DNA of 64,000 bases, from the NCBI GenBank assembly GCA_026018925.1, contig JAKSZU010000005.1:83813398-83877397 (forward strand). Direction: 5' to 3'. This document shows positions 11,112 through 22,640 of this stretch, piece after piece. Position 1 is the stretch's first letter. Each line of letters starts with the position of its first letter. This DNA comes from Tupaia tana (taxonomy: Eukaryota; Chordata; Mammalia; Scandentia; Tupaiidae). Under the pieces are notes generated by a model that was not told the DNA's origin, made no database searches, and was given only the letters and a program-made list of their open reading frames with translations. Position numbers and translations under genes: made by a program.

Positions 11112-11345
11112 GACACAACAATAATACGAGGCAGTCTGTGTGATGCTAAGCAGATGGATTTTGGGGCACTGACTACCTGGGATCAGCTATTGTAATACCT
11201 CAAAAGATTTTTAAACTAAAACATCTTCTTAAACCCTCATAGGCACCAAGCAATTAGGCAGGTTAATTAGCTTTTCAGCATCACATAGCCAGTAAATTTT
11301 GGAGCTAGGAAGGTTAAACAGGTGCTTTAAATTCTAATCGTACAA
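11112..11345. mobile_element. Further MIR-like pieces
   Basis: 11112-11195 resembles the start of a forward MIR (GATGCTAAGCAGATGGATTT, GACTACCTGGGATC). 11222-11345 resembles a reverse MIR (CACATAGCCAGTAA, TTTTGGAGCTAGGA). The orientation changes within 250 bp. Both are decayed, so this is tentative. Confidence 0.45.
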
Positions 11346-11899
11346 TCTACAGCAATAAAAAATCTGACTCCATGCTTGATGCTTGACTACTAACAGCTTC
11401 TAGGCCCCATTTCTGTTTCTATTCTTCTAACACCTCATCTGGGCAAGAGGAAAAGAAAGCTCACACTACTTCCTTTGGCACTGATGGACACACAAATTAT
11501 GGAAGTCTTAACCTAAGAGCTGAAACTCTTATAAAATGTATCCCCTAATATAAAATCAAATAAATAAACAATACCTTAAGTCTACACTCATCCTTGCTCC
11601 AACCATTCCAAGTTGGCTTGAGTGCCAGTCCTGGTCTCCTTAGGAAGTCTCTTTACAAGAGCCATAGAGTTTGTATATGTCTTGATGCACATGTGCCTCG
11701 ATCTCCACATTTACATCAGATTTGGATTCAAGATTATTTTACCACACTACTGGGGAAACCCTAAAATATCTAGAAATATCCATATTGTAAAAGCTAAGTA
11801 TTAATCATTTTGCTATATTATTATAAAATTAATAGATACAGATAATAGTTTGCACAGTTTGGCCTGTTGTACATACATATTAGCAATGAAAAGGTTACC
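11346..11899. other. Unassigned
   Basis: No element was recognised. Confidence 0.4.
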
Positions 11900-11913
11900 T
11901 TTCTATTCTTTTT

Positions 11914-12184
11914 TTCTTTTTTTGGAGAGGTTTTTGGTATAGGGTGCAGGTACTCAACAGAAAGACAGAGAGAGAGACAGAGAGACAGAAAGTGAGAAAT
12001 CACCCCCCCCCCAGCGGGGGGGACAGCCACACCACAATCCCTTCTCCTCCATTCTCCTCTCGGGACCTTGGGCACACACGTACACGCACCCGGCATGAGT
12101 TTAAGCCACCAGGTCCAGGACTTGAACTGTGGTCGACTACATGGGAGTCCAGAGACATAGCCATTATACCAACTTCTGGTCCCC
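11914..12184 (-). mobile_element. SINE A3, probable TSD
   Basis: A complete reverse-strand copy with a C-rich block at 12001-12010. TTTCTATTCTTTT (11900-11912) and TTTCTATCCTTTT (12186-12198) form a TSD with one mismatch. Moderately diverged. Confidence 0.9.
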
Positions 12185-12245
12185 ATTTCTATCCTTTTAC
12201 AAATTAATAAATATGTATATATTTTTAAAGTTGCCTTCTTCTTAT

Positions 12246-12437
12246 TTTTTTAAAGAATTGTTTATTTAATTTAATTTATTATTATTATTATTTTTAAATA
12301 TCCACAAGACACGTGGACTCACCAGAGACAGAGAGAGAAAGAGAAAGTGAGAAAGCAATCTTCCAGATCTGGGACTCAAACCGTGGTCAGCTATGTGGGA
12401 GTCCAGTGTCTTAACTACCAGACCACCTGCTGGCCCC
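12246..12437 (-). mobile_element. SINE B2 (A-like tail)
   Basis: Reversed, the tRNA-like head is followed by a CT-rich stretch, then GGTGAGTCCACGTG like the SINE A tail, then the AT-rich end and AATTCTTTAAAA typical of SINE B. It lacks the A middle module. It therefore mixes A and B modules. Confidence 0.8.
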
Positions 12438-12452
12438 AACATATAATTAAAT

Positions 12453-12599
12453 TTTTTTAGAGAGATTTTTTGCTATAGGGCACATGAACTCATCAGAGAG
12501 AGACAGAGAGACAGAAAGTGAGAAACCACTCCCCAGGGTGATAGTCATGCCACAATCCCTTCTCCTTCTCCTCTTCCATTCTCCTCTTGGGATCTTGGG

Positions 12600-12631
<32 letters not shown>

Positions 12632-12720
12632 CCTGGCATGGTTTAAGTTGCCAGGTTTGGGACGCGAACTGTAGTCAACTACATGGAAGTTAAGTGATGT
12701 AACACCATCTGCTGGTACCC
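12453..12720 (-). mobile_element. SINE A with expanded (CA)n
   Basis: Standard module order, head ending at 12720. The GCACGCACACACGC part of the middle has become a (CA)12 microsatellite at 12600-12624, and CTTCTCCT is locally duplicated. Diverged. Confidence 0.85.
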
Positions 12721-12990
12721 ATAGAAATAAATATTAAAATCATGTATCTACATATGTAGAATTTATAACTTCAAAAGAATGTATTAACTACCATGTGTGT
12801 AATGAGCATAATTCTTTCCATGAATCTAATATTTTTATGCTCCATTCTCACAAAAACCTTACAATCAGTATATACGAAGAGGAGCAGAAGTGCTTTCTGT
12901 TTACTTACAGGATGTCAAATCCTAAAAAGTATCAACAGAAAAACATATACCAAAAAATAACAAGGTAAACATACACATCTCAATTTTAAA

Positions 12991-13253
12991 TTTTTAATTT
13001 TTTTATCAGAGTTTTCATGTGCTTGTCAGAGAGGCAGAGTGAGAAAGAGGGAAAGTGAGAAAGCACTCCCCATTCCCCCCACTGTAGGGAAGGGTCACCT
13101 CTTAATCCCGTCCCCATTTCTGTCTTCTTTTGGAATTTGAACATGTACTCACACATGTCTGGAATATTTTTCAAGCTGTCAGATCCAGGACTCGAACCAC
13201 TTAGTTGACCATGTGGGCTCTAGCTGCCTTAACCACCACACCATGGCTGGTCC
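12991..13253 (-). mobile_element. SINE A0
   Basis: Reversed, the head reads GGACCAGCCATGGTGTGGTG with GGTTAAGGCAGC, and a later TTGAAAAATATTCC replaces the A1-A3 TTAAAAC position. This is the older relative of SINE A. Confidence 0.8.
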
Positions 13254-14430
13254 TATATTTCAGTGTTTATATGCATAAATGATAGATAATGTACCTCCTC
13301 ATCCCCAAATATAAACCTAAATATCAAAGAAGGGAGAAGTCATAGGATAGAAAATTATCTCTTGTCATTATTTTTCTGAGACCCATGTGCATCATTATGC
13401 AGTTTTTGAAATATGAACAAAACTAGCAGGCAAACCTGTTGGGCAAATAGGCAGTAAAGACACTGAGGTCACCGCTCTTTACAGAAAGACCCAGTCATGA
13501 CAAAATAGTAAATACTCTCACTATTTGCCTCCACAGTCATTCCAGACCAGAAGTGAGCAGTTTTTCAATTTTAACAAGGAACTTTTAAGTCATCTTAGCA
13601 ACCTGGCTCTGGCGGATCCTTCCATGTCCTCATTCCAATTGCTTTAACATCAGGGGAGAAAACCCTCTGGTAATCTTAACTTTCACTTCTTTGAGCATGC
13701 AGACTGCTTGCTGTGTGAGAATAAGAGAGATTTATCATGTTACGAACTCCTTCAGCATAATTAGTTACATTGTAGTCTGATATATTACAACGGGTCACCT
13801 GGGGTCTATAAAATTGCAATAAGATACAGAATAGAGCCTGAAGCATAGCCTTTTCTTAAATAGTACATTTGAAGAACACAAAATCCTCTTTCAACAAATA
13901 CTCAATTCAGTCTTCTATGTTTCTGTGCACTCTAAGACCATTTTGACTAGTAGAATTACAGTACTATATTTCAAATTGGCTATTTCAACTGGCATGAAAT
14001 TTTACTTGTGTGACATGGTTTTTTTCATATGTGCTTTATTAGAGCATATCGTATTGTTTATTCTGAAATAGCAAAGTAATTTTTGTATATATCTGGATAA
14101 TCCATTTTTTTTATCAGGGCCAATACTGTAAAGTTCTAGTATCTCATTGGAAAACTGGTAATCTTGCCCTCAGAAAAACCACACTGCTAGTATTTCATAG
14201 CCATCTGATAGAAGGAGGTTAACTGCAGCCTATTGGTCATAGCTGCCCTGAGTTTCCAAGTTTTGTACTAGGGCAGCCACAGAAATATTCTATGCTCATA
14301 ACTGTGGATGTATCAGCAGTGTGAAAGATTTTGGTTTTCACCAGATGAAAAGAGTTGACAGAAAGAATACCTTACAAAGAAGGGACATCTGTGTTTGACA
14401 GTTTCTCAAAATAGAGTGCTTATTTTCATA
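13254..14430. other. Unique-looking sequence
   Basis: About 1.2 kb with no recognised repeat. 13420-13860 is of higher complexity and less AT-rich than its surroundings. There is no long reading frame. Confidence 0.5.
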
Positions 14431-14433
14431 CTA

Positions 14434-14640
14434 ATAAAAATAGAAAGGCAAGACATTTATGGGACACAGAAATGTATGATTATCTGTTGATGATAACATG
14501 TATAGTATCCTCAGTTGGACTTATGTGAGGTGTATTCATGTTGAGAAAATTTACTTTACAAACTAAGTGATGTATAGTGATTGAATGTATAAAAGAAAGT
14601 AAAATAAAATATATTAAAAATTATTTTTAAATGTATTTAA
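14434..14640 (+). mobile_element. L1 3' UTR fragment
   Basis: GGCAAGACATTTATGGGACA, TATCTGTTGATGATAACATG and GATTGAATGTATAAAAGAAA match the 3' UTR of the L1 ending at 40.68 kb. It is severely 5' truncated and ends in an A-rich tail. Confidence 0.85.
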
Positions 14641-14704
14641 ATTTACATTTAACATAAAATTGCATGTATTTGCTATACAATTTTACATGTTGTTTTATAT
14701 ATTT

Positions 14705-14945
14705 TTAAGGTTTTTGCCATAGGGCATGTGTGCTCTCTGGAGACAGAGAGGGAAAGTGACAAACAACCTGTCTTATGGGGGATGGTCACGTCATAGTCCC
14801 TTCTCCTCCACTTTCCTCCTGAGATTTTGAGCATGCATACACACACATACACAGTGTAGTTTTCAAGCCACCAGTCCCAGGACTTGAACTGTGGTTAACC
14901 ATGTGGGAGTTAAACACCTTACCCACCACACCACTTTCTGGACCC
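14705..14945 (-). mobile_element. SINE A0
   Basis: It has the module order of SINE A, with TTTTCAAGCCACCAG in place of the young TTTTAAGCC and a head ending at CTGGACCC. Old copy. Confidence 0.8.
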
Positions 14946-14949
14946 TACA

Positions 14950-15600
14950 TGGTGTTTTAGAATACACATACATTGTGGAATGGCTAAACATAGATGATTA
15001 ACAAATGTTAATCATTACATAGTTTTCATTTTTTTTTTTTTTTTGGAGAGGTTTTTCGCTGTAGGGCGCATGCGCTCGCCAGACAGACAGAGAGAGACAT
15101 AGAGACAGAAAGTGAGAAATCACCCCCCAGGGGGGATGGTCACGCCGCAATCCCTTCTCCTCCATTCTCCTCTCGGGATCTTGGGCACGCACGCACACGC
15201 GCCCGGCGTGAGTTGTAAGCCACCGGGTCCGAGATGCGAACCGCGGTCGACTACGTGGGAGTCCAGCGACATAGCCATTACGCTAACTGCTGGTTCCCTA
15301 CACAGTTTTCATTTCTGTGGTGAGAATTCTTTACATCAACTCTAAGCATTTTTGAAGAATATAATACACAGTCTTTAACTACAGTCTCCTTCCTTTACCA
15401 TAGACGTCTTGAAATTATTCCTCCTGTATATACGATTACACGTATCCTTTGGCCAACACTTCCTTAACCCACCCCAGCTTCTAGTAATGACTATTGTACT
15501 CTCTACGTTTATAAGATCAACTTTTTCAGATTCCACCTGAGTGAAATTATTCAATTTTTGTCTTTCTGTCCTTGACTTATTCACTGAACATAAATTATCA
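14950..15600 (-). mobile_element. Old L1M 3' end, split by SINE
   Basis: The parts 14950-15016 and 15314-15600 join across the SINE. Landmarks are ACACATACATTGTGGAATGG, GTGGTGAGAATTC, TTTAACTACAGTCTCC, CCAGCTTCTAGTAATGACTA, TTCCACCTGAGTGAAATTAT, and CTTATTCACTGAACATA, the reverse-strand signature of old L1 ORF2-3'UTR sequence. Confidence 0.8.
15032..15298 (-). mobile_element. SINE A1, young, TSD
   Basis: Full length and CpG-rich. TACATAGTTTTCATTT (15016-15031) and TACACAGTTTTCATTT (15299-15314) are the TSD, with one mismatch. The insertion cuts an old L1M fragment. Confidence 0.95.
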
Positions 15601-15663
15601 ACTAATACAAGTGGCTGAAATCAAATTATCAGATGTGTATCTTTCATTTAGAGTAGTCCAGGT

Positions 15664-15925
15664 GAGAACTATAGCCTAGTTGATTAAGGGAATTGGACCC
15701 TATGTGACCAACCATGCTTTGAATCCCAGCTCTGAAACCCTGAAAATCACCCTAGGCAGTGTGCTTGCTCCCCGTTCTGAGAAGATGGAGATATGGAGGA
15801 GAAGGGACTATGGTGTAACTATGTCCCATTGCTGTGCATTTTTTTCTCTCTCTCCTCCCTCTCTTTCTTTGGTAAAACACACTTGCCATCTAGCAAAAGC
15901 AAACAGCAAAAAACAACAACGACAA
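15664..15925 (+). mobile_element. SINE A0
   Basis: Head ACTATAGCCTAGTTGATTAAGG, box-B-like GCTTTGAATCCCAG, then GGAGGAGAAGGGACTATGG, a CT-rich stretch and a CAAAAGCAAA tail with CAA repeats. Strongly diverged. Confidence 0.7.
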
Positions 15926-16780
15926 CATATTGGTCAACTCTCTTCATGAGCAACAGCAAGTTTAATAATGCATCCCCTTGATGGGGAAGAAATATTATGG
16001 CACCTGAAATAACAGTTGAAGTTCTATAAATGATCCTATAGGAGAGTTTTAGGAAGATTAGGGACACGTACCAATCCTAGTTTAGCATTTCTACTAGGAA
16101 AAGACATTGAGAAAAGTTTGTGAAAGGGGGCAATTTTTCAAGTTGAGATGTGTTTGTTAATTAGGAATTGTCTTGGACAAACAGAGGCCCCTGAGAGAGT
16201 ACACTGCATTTATGTATTTCCATGGCAGGAAACTGTGAGGGACCATGATGGGATTTAAGTATTATTCTCTGTGTTAAGAAGTCTAACTACCACAGTCTAA
16301 AATAATGTAATAATGTATTTGTTATGTATTTGTTTTAGTATTTTTACTTTAATTTAAAACATAAGAGTTTTTAGCATGTTTGCAATTAAGAAAATGTTTT
16401 AATTCCCAATCTTGAGCTGACCCTGGGTAGACTATCCTTTTCCTTTTTATTTCCCTTTTGTTTTGTTTACATCCCTAGACTTAACTAAGAAATTATGCCT
16501 CATATTTTTAACACATTTCCTTTGCCATGAAGCAAGTCTCTGGAGGGATATACTTTGTGTATTATAGCAAATCGTATTTTTATAATAGGCACCATTTATT
16601 TTATGCAGATTAAAATAATCGCAGTTTTAAAATCACAGTCATACGAAAAGACTTCCCACATAGATTTTTGTGTCTTATTCACTTCATTGACTTTTTGTAG
16701 TTTCTATCCAAAGCATGGATACTAGAAATAGATGATTTGTTTTGTTTTCCTACTTAATTAGAAGCCTTAATTTAGGATTA
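15926..16780. other. Unassigned
   Basis: No element was recognised. Confidence 0.4.
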
Positions 16781-16791
16781 AGAACAGGACC

Positions 16792-16994
16792 AAATTGAGC
16801 CTTGGACCCAGTAGCTTAAAACTCATGCCGGGCACATGTGCGTGTGTGCCCAAGATCCCAGAAGGAGAATGGAGAAGACAGGATTATGGAGTGGCCATCC
16901 CCCCAGGGGGGTAATTTCTTGCTTTCTGTCTCTCTGTCTCTCTCTGTCTCTCTGGCAAGTGCACATGCTCTATACCAAAAATCTCTCCAAAAAC
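16792..16994 (+). mobile_element. SINE A2, 5' truncated, TSD
   Basis: The copy begins near GAGCCTTGGACCCAGTAGC, so box A and most of the tRNA-like head are absent. AGAACAGGACC (16781-16791) and AGAACAGTACC (16995-17005) flank it. It probably integrated in this truncated form, as expected of incomplete reverse transcription. Confidence 0.8.
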
Positions 16995-17005
16995 AGAACA
17001 GTACC

Positions 17006-17514
17006 TAAAATATGTATACAGGAAATTATGAGTACGTGTGGACTGAGTTTTGTCTATTTTCTTTATTTGTGTATTGATTTAGTTAAATATTTGAAATCTA
17101 AGGAAACACTGTATAGAAATTGTTTAACTCGTTTTTGCTAACAACATTAATGTGTACAAAGAAATGATAGTATTTAGGTACCAGATACCAAGACACAACC
17201 TTCTCATAATCAGAGTAGATCATGACATGTATTATTTACTAATTTTACATGGTCATAGATGAAATGAGGTTACTAAAGTTATTCCAATCCTAGTAGCATA
17301 AGTTACTAAGCAGCTCAGTGGTCAAACTGTGATACTAAGTCATCGTCTTTTTCATCTTCTTTTTAAAGACATTTATTATGTTTAAACTCTGATTTCTGAT
17401 TTATGTATGATCCATGATTTATGGACTACAGTATGTTTTTTAAGGTATATATGCAGTGTAGTTTCTATTCATATCTTTAACACTGAGCACTACATTATAT
17501 TTTGCACATTTGTT
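17006..17514. other. Unassigned
   Basis: No element was firmly recognised. A few words near 17250-17330 could be decayed MIR. Confidence 0.35.
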
Positions 17515-17530
17515 AATAGTTGTACTAGCT

Positions 17531-17808
17531 TTTTTTTTTTTTTTTTTTCTTTTTTTGGGAGAGGTTTTTGCTATAGGGCGCATGCGCTCGCCAAACAGAC
17601 AGAGACAGACAGAGAGACAGAAAGCGAGAAATCACCCCCCAGAGGGGATGGCCACACCACAGTCCCTTCTCCTCCATTCTCCTCTTGGGATCTTGGGCAC
17701 GCATGCACACACGCCCGGCGTGAGTTTTAAGCTTCGGGTCCAGGACGCGAACTGCAGTCGACTACGTGTAAGTCCAGCGACATAGCCATTACACTAACTG
17801 CTGGTCCC
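17531..17808 (-). mobile_element. SINE A2, young, TSD
   Basis: Full length with TTTTAAGC plus GGTCCC, the A2 combination. AATAGTTGTACTAG occurs on both sides (17515-17528, 17809-17822), followed by a T-run each time. Confidence 0.95.
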
Positions 17809-17828
17809 AATAGTTGTACTAGTTTTTT

Positions 17829-18315
17829 GAAATATGTATTAAATCATCTCTAAATCATCCCTCCTTGATTTACATGTATCATGTCCTTTAACATTTTTCT
17901 CATGAACTTCTCCTTCTCCCACCCTCGAGCACTCCCTGGTATGTACCAGTGCTTTCTCTGTTTCTGTGCTTTAGAGTCTTCCAGTTTTCCATGTTACGGT
18001 GTGGGCATCCCATATGTATTAGCTAGCGACACGTGCTAATGCCTTCTGTGATCTAACTTATTTCACTTTGCATTCTATTTTCTAGGTTCGTCCACTTCAT
18101 GTCAAGCAACAGGGTTTTGTTGTTCATTCTGTCTGAGTGGTATCCCATTGTGTACATGTATCATATTCCCCAATCCTGCATTGGTTGTTGGGCACTGAGG
18201 TTGATTCCAAGACTCAGCTATTGTGAACAGTGCTTCAATAAACACAGGTGTGCAAATGTCTCTCTTATCCTTTGGGTATATATTCAACAGTGGGATTGCT
18301 GGATCATAGTGTTAA
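17829..18315 (-). mobile_element. Old L1 ORF2 end, reverse strand
   Basis: TCTGAGTGGTATCCCATTGT, CAGCTATTGTGAACAGTGC, TTCAATAAACACAGGTGTGC, ATCCTTTGGGTATATATTC and GGGATTGCTGGATCAT are the reverse-strand signature of the L1 ORF2 C-terminus. Frames are broken. Confidence 0.9.
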
Positions 18316-19565
18316 AACTTTATATACTAATTAATAAAATAAATATGACTAAAAATAGTGAGCAACTTGTCTAGCACTTTAGAATTGGCTACTGTCCAGA
18401 GCTGGAATTCTCTTATGCTTTATTTTTAAATCATTTAAACCAATTCATTTTTAAGGAATTAATCAACTCTGCTTTCACAGCTCATAAAATTCTCAGATCA
18501 TGAAGAAGGACACTTCTAACTGAATTCAATGAAATTGGCTTTAAAAAGGATGGTGTTATTTTGGATTCTTATAAACAGTCCTTTATTTCTAGACATGGGC
18601 AGCCTTGTACCGCTTTCCTTTATCTTAGGAGCAAGGGAAGATAAGAAAAGAAATAAAGAAGCCAAGAGACAACCAGTTTAATACTAGAGTTAGCTAAATA
18701 AAGACAGAGTTATGGAACTGGGGATAAAATTTCTAATCTGACCCATTAGACAAAGACCTGGAAGGAGAAAATGAGCAGTTGACAAGTGCTATTGTTATCT
18801 AAAAAATATGTTCCTGAGATTTCTAACCTCTACTTTCCCCATACTTTCATAAATCAGTAAAGAAAGCAGAGCTGACATAACAAAGTCATATTTCTAGGAA
18901 GAGTGATATAAAAGCATAGAATTGGGAAGAGTAAAGTTGGAAAAAGATCTAGATGCCTTTTAATCTAAACCTCTCACTTTCACAGTGAATAAAATAAAAT
19001 CAGATAGTTTGACTTGTACAAATGTAACCAAAATTGTCCTTATATTCAAAATATTTTTAAACATGTTTGCTCTCATTTCTACTCTCAAATTTTCTTCTGA
19101 TATTTAAAAACATCTTTTTGTTTTTCTCCTTCCATCTAGAGATATATTTTATTAAATAATCCAGCTTAAAATCATTTGAACATGTAGTACCACAAGCCCA
19201 GAATTCACTTTTTTATTTTCCCTTAGTTTGCTTCAGAGTGAGTCATAAACATCATATGAAGATAAAAAGATTTGAGTCTAGTACCCTTAATATATTTTAT
19301 ATTCATCTATTAAATTGTCATTCTTAATTTTTTTCCTAAAGACTGATGCCTGCTTAATTTTCAATTTAATAAAACATGTCTCTAAATATAACATCCTAAG
19401 ATCTTCTGTGAATTTAACTATCAATTAATATCATTTGTGAATAATAGTAAGTAGTCCATAATTTCTATGTTCTCCAGCTTCTATATATGAATTAATTTTT
19501 GTGTCATTAAAAGAGGACATTTTTAACATAATGAAATGTAGTTAGCTATCATTGAGTAAATACGT
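18316..19565. other. Repeat-poor, unassigned
   Basis: No SINE or LTR over 1.2 kb. A short stretch near 18950-19010 may be very old repeat sequence that I cannot name. Confidence 0.45.
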
Positions 19566-19815
19566 GTTTTTTTTGTTTTGTTTTGTTTTGTTTTGTTGCT
19601 ATAGGGTGTGTGTGCTTGCCAGAGAGAGTGAGAGAGAAAGACAGAGAAAGTGAGAATGGCCATCTTGCTGTCTCTTCTCCTCCATTCTCTTCTCAGGGTT
19701 TTGGGCTTGCATACACACACATCTGGCATGATTTTCAAGCTGCTGAGCCCAGAACTGATGTGCACAATTGGCCATGTAGGATCCAGTACCCAACTTACAT
19801 GCCACCTACTGGCCT
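19566..19815 (-). mobile_element. SINE A0 with (TTTTG)n tail
   Basis: The poly(A) tail has become (TTTTG)n on this strand. TTGCTATAGGGTGTGTGTGC, GGCATGATTTTCAAGCTGC and a head ending near TGCCACCTACTGGCC identify the family. Confidence 0.8.
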
Positions 19816-19895
19816 ACTATTTTGTATTTTATATATCCAATATTCTTAATTACTGAGACTGAAAGTAAAATAAACAAATATGTTAACCTTTTTAA

Positions 19896-20770
19896 GAGTG
19901 TTTAGGGTTTGAATATGTCCCCACAAAGTTCATGTATTGACATTTGGTTGTATTTGAAGGTATTAAGAGAGTCATAACTTGGGGCCAGTGGGTTGCATAG
20001 TGGTTGGAGTGCTAGACTCCAATGCGGCAGATTACGGTTTGAGTCCAGGACCTGGTGGCTCCCTCTCTCTTCCTCTCTCTGGTGAGCGCCCATGCCCTAG
20101 AGCAAATTGGAAAAAAAATAATAATGATAAATAAAATTTTAAGGGGCCAGAAGCCAGCAGGTAGTGTGGTGGTTGAGGGCGCTGGACTCCCACATGGCCG
20201 ACCATGGTTCAAGTCCCAGACTCAGTGGCTTGCTTTCCCACTTTCCCTCTCTCTGTCTCTCTCTCTGTCCCTTTCTGGTCAAATTAAAAAAAGAAAAAGA
20301 AAAAAAAAAAAGAGAGAGAGAGAGAGTCATAACTTAATTTTACTATGTTGTTAAGAGACAGGGTCTTTTGGAAATGATTAGTATTAGATGTCTTAAGGGT
20401 GAGATATTAAATCCTAGACTCATGATTGAAATTCTGGTGACTTTATAAGACAGACCTTATTCATGGGTCTGAACCCATTGAAAACTATGATTACATTTTG
20501 GTAATTTTATAAGAGGGAGAGAAAGAGGAGCTGATACTGACACACAGAGACATATGGATATAGGGATGCATGCTTTTGCTTGGTCTTGCCACGTGTTGTC
20601 CTGCACTGCTCCAAGACTCTGCAGAGAATCTTCACCAATAAGAACATCCTTACCAGATGTCACCACTTAACTTTGGACCTCTAAAGCCATAAACTAACTA
20701 ACTAAATGAATAATTCTTCATCATTTCCCCCAGACTCAAGTATTTAGTTATCGAACAACAAAAACATAAA
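19896..20770 (+). mobile_element. MLT1/MST-type solo LTR, split by SINEs
   Basis: TTTGAATATGTCCCCACAAA at the start, TTATAAGAGGGAGAG, ACTCTGCAGAGAATCTTCAC, CCTTACCAGATGT and TTTGGACCTCTAAAGCC follow the MaLR (ERVL-related) LTR pattern that I know. No internal retroviral region is attached. Two SINE units sit inside at 19981-20320. Confidence 0.85.
19981..20320 (+). mobile_element. Two-unit SINE B inserted as one block
   Basis: Unit 1 (19981-20140) has a short head, CT-rich stretch, then GGTGAGCGCCCATGCCCTAG like a SINE A tail. Unit 2 (20142-20310) is a B1 unit ending TTTCTGGTCAAATTAAA. One TSD, AGAGAGTCATAACTT, brackets both units (19966-19980, 20321-20335). I see no separate TSD around unit 2. 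Confidence 0.85.
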
Positions 20771-21792
20771 CACAAAAACATCTGTGTACAAGAAAAAGGG
20801 AAGATATACAATGATTTTAAAATCTCCTTAACACTAATAATGCCAAATATTGTATAGATCATTATGATTTGCAGTTTATTTTATACACAATATGAAATAT
20901 ATCATTATATATAAATTACTAATTTTCATGTAAATACAAAAACTAAATCTTGCATAAAACAATGAATTCAGTATTATATTTGAAGATAACTCTAAAGAAA
21001 TTGTCTCAGCAAAGAGTCTTCCCCTAAATTATGCAGACGGTAATTGGAAGACAAAATTAAATCCAACTTTTGTTCCTTGCATGCATTGTTATTTTCAGTA
21101 TATTTGTTGGCTCATTACACCTCATCTACTTTACAAAGAAATGAGCAATCTGATAATATATTTTTCAGTATCTCACTCAGCTTTTTATATTAGCAAAAAG
21201 TATAATTTTAAGTATAACAGAAGACAGAGAACCAAGTAACATGTATGTATTTTAATGACTATTTTTTTTTTTTTTTTGGAAATAAGGGAACTATCCCCTT
21301 AGTGAGGTAGTTCACTGTTAATATTCAGTTTTTCCCATTTTCTATTCATACCACTCACACTGACAGAATCAGTTCTTGCCCTTCAATTCCTATACTCTCC
21401 CTTGACTCTTAGTTCTGCTCTATACTACTACAAGAGTATTAGCATCTGTACTGGGAATGCACACAAAGACAAGCATCAAGGTTTATAAATAAATTAAACA
21501 TGTTACAAATGTGCTTTTGTGAGTTTTATATGTGTTCTTAAAGTAAATGTGTATTCTATTCATTTGAATGAACTGTCCATTAGTCTAACTGTGTTCAGAT
21601 GTATATGATATGAAAATAAATGCCACCTGTGCCTTGAATACCAGTAAGAGAAAAGGCTTTGTACTTCATTGGAAAACTTGCCCTTAGTTCAAAGACCTCT
21701 AAAACTTGGGAGGTATCATAGATTGTTATAATAAAGACATGTCTTCTGTAAGTTTCAGCTGCCATGCTCTAAGATTAGTAAACTCTGAAATC
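20771..21792. other. Unassigned
   Basis: AT-rich; a lone T-run near 21261-21277 has no SINE attached. No other feature. Confidence 0.4.
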
Positions 21793-21810
21793 ATGTAGTG
21801 ATATCTTTTT

Positions 21811-22065
21811 TTTTAAGAGGTTTTTGCTATAGGGCACATGCGCTCGCCACACAGTCAGAGAGAGACAAAGTGACAGAAAGTGAGAAATCACCCCCCAGGG
21901 GGGATGGCCACGCCACAATCCCTTCTCCTCCATTCTCCTCTCAGGATCTTGGGCACTCACACACACGCGCCCGGCGTGAGTTTTAAGCCACTGGGTCTGG
22001 GACGCGAACCGCGGTCTACTACATGGGAGTCCAGCGACATAGCCATTATGCTAACTGCTGGTCCC
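21811..22065 (-). mobile_element. SINE A2, TSD
   Basis: Full length, CpG-rich, GGTCCC plus TTTTAAGCC. ATGTAGTGATAT (21793-21804) and ATGTAGTCATAT (22066-22077) are the TSD. Confidence 0.93.
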
Positions 22066-22377
22066 ATGTAGTCATATTTTTAAAGTAGTTTACACAGTGA
22101 AACTGTAATGTGTGCAGGTCAAAAAAACAGAATCTGACTGTAATATGTTTCTACTACTTCTCTTTAGGGTCAATTTTTCTCCTTATAATTAAACATGAAT
22201 AGCTGATAATGAAATTTATCATCAGTCATTGGCAATGGAATTATAAAATAATCTCTGCTTCAAAGGATAAAAGAAGAGTGGAGAATAGAGATGTAAAAAA
22301 ATTGATAATGCAATGTGACATGTACTGCAATAGATCTAGGCACCAAGTTACCAAAATGTGGATAAGTCAAAGGTTTT

Positions 22378-22640
22378 CTTTTTATTTATTTATTTTTTTA
22401 TATTTTGCTACAGGGAGCATGTGCTTGCCAGAGATGATGGTGGGGAAAGAAGTTTGAAGGCGATCTCCTGAGAAGATGGCCACACCTCAACGGCAATTCC
22501 ATCTGCTCCATTCCTCTTGGGGTTTTGAACACTCACACACATGCCTAGAATATTTTACAAGCTGTCAGATATGAGACCAGAACCATGAAGTCAGCCATGT
22601 GTGAACCCAGCTACCTTAACCACCAGTTATGGACTGCCCC
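22378..22640 (-). mobile_element. SINE A0
   Basis: It has an AT-rich left end, TTTTGCTACAGGGAGCATGTG, a middle with GATGGCCACACCTCAA, and a head with TTTTACAAGCTGTCAGA. Strongly diverged. Confidence 0.75.

Noticed and set aside
19896-20770. A possible endogenous retrovirus with genes
   Set aside because: Only an LTR of MaLR type is seen. There is no gag, pol or env-like sequence next to it.
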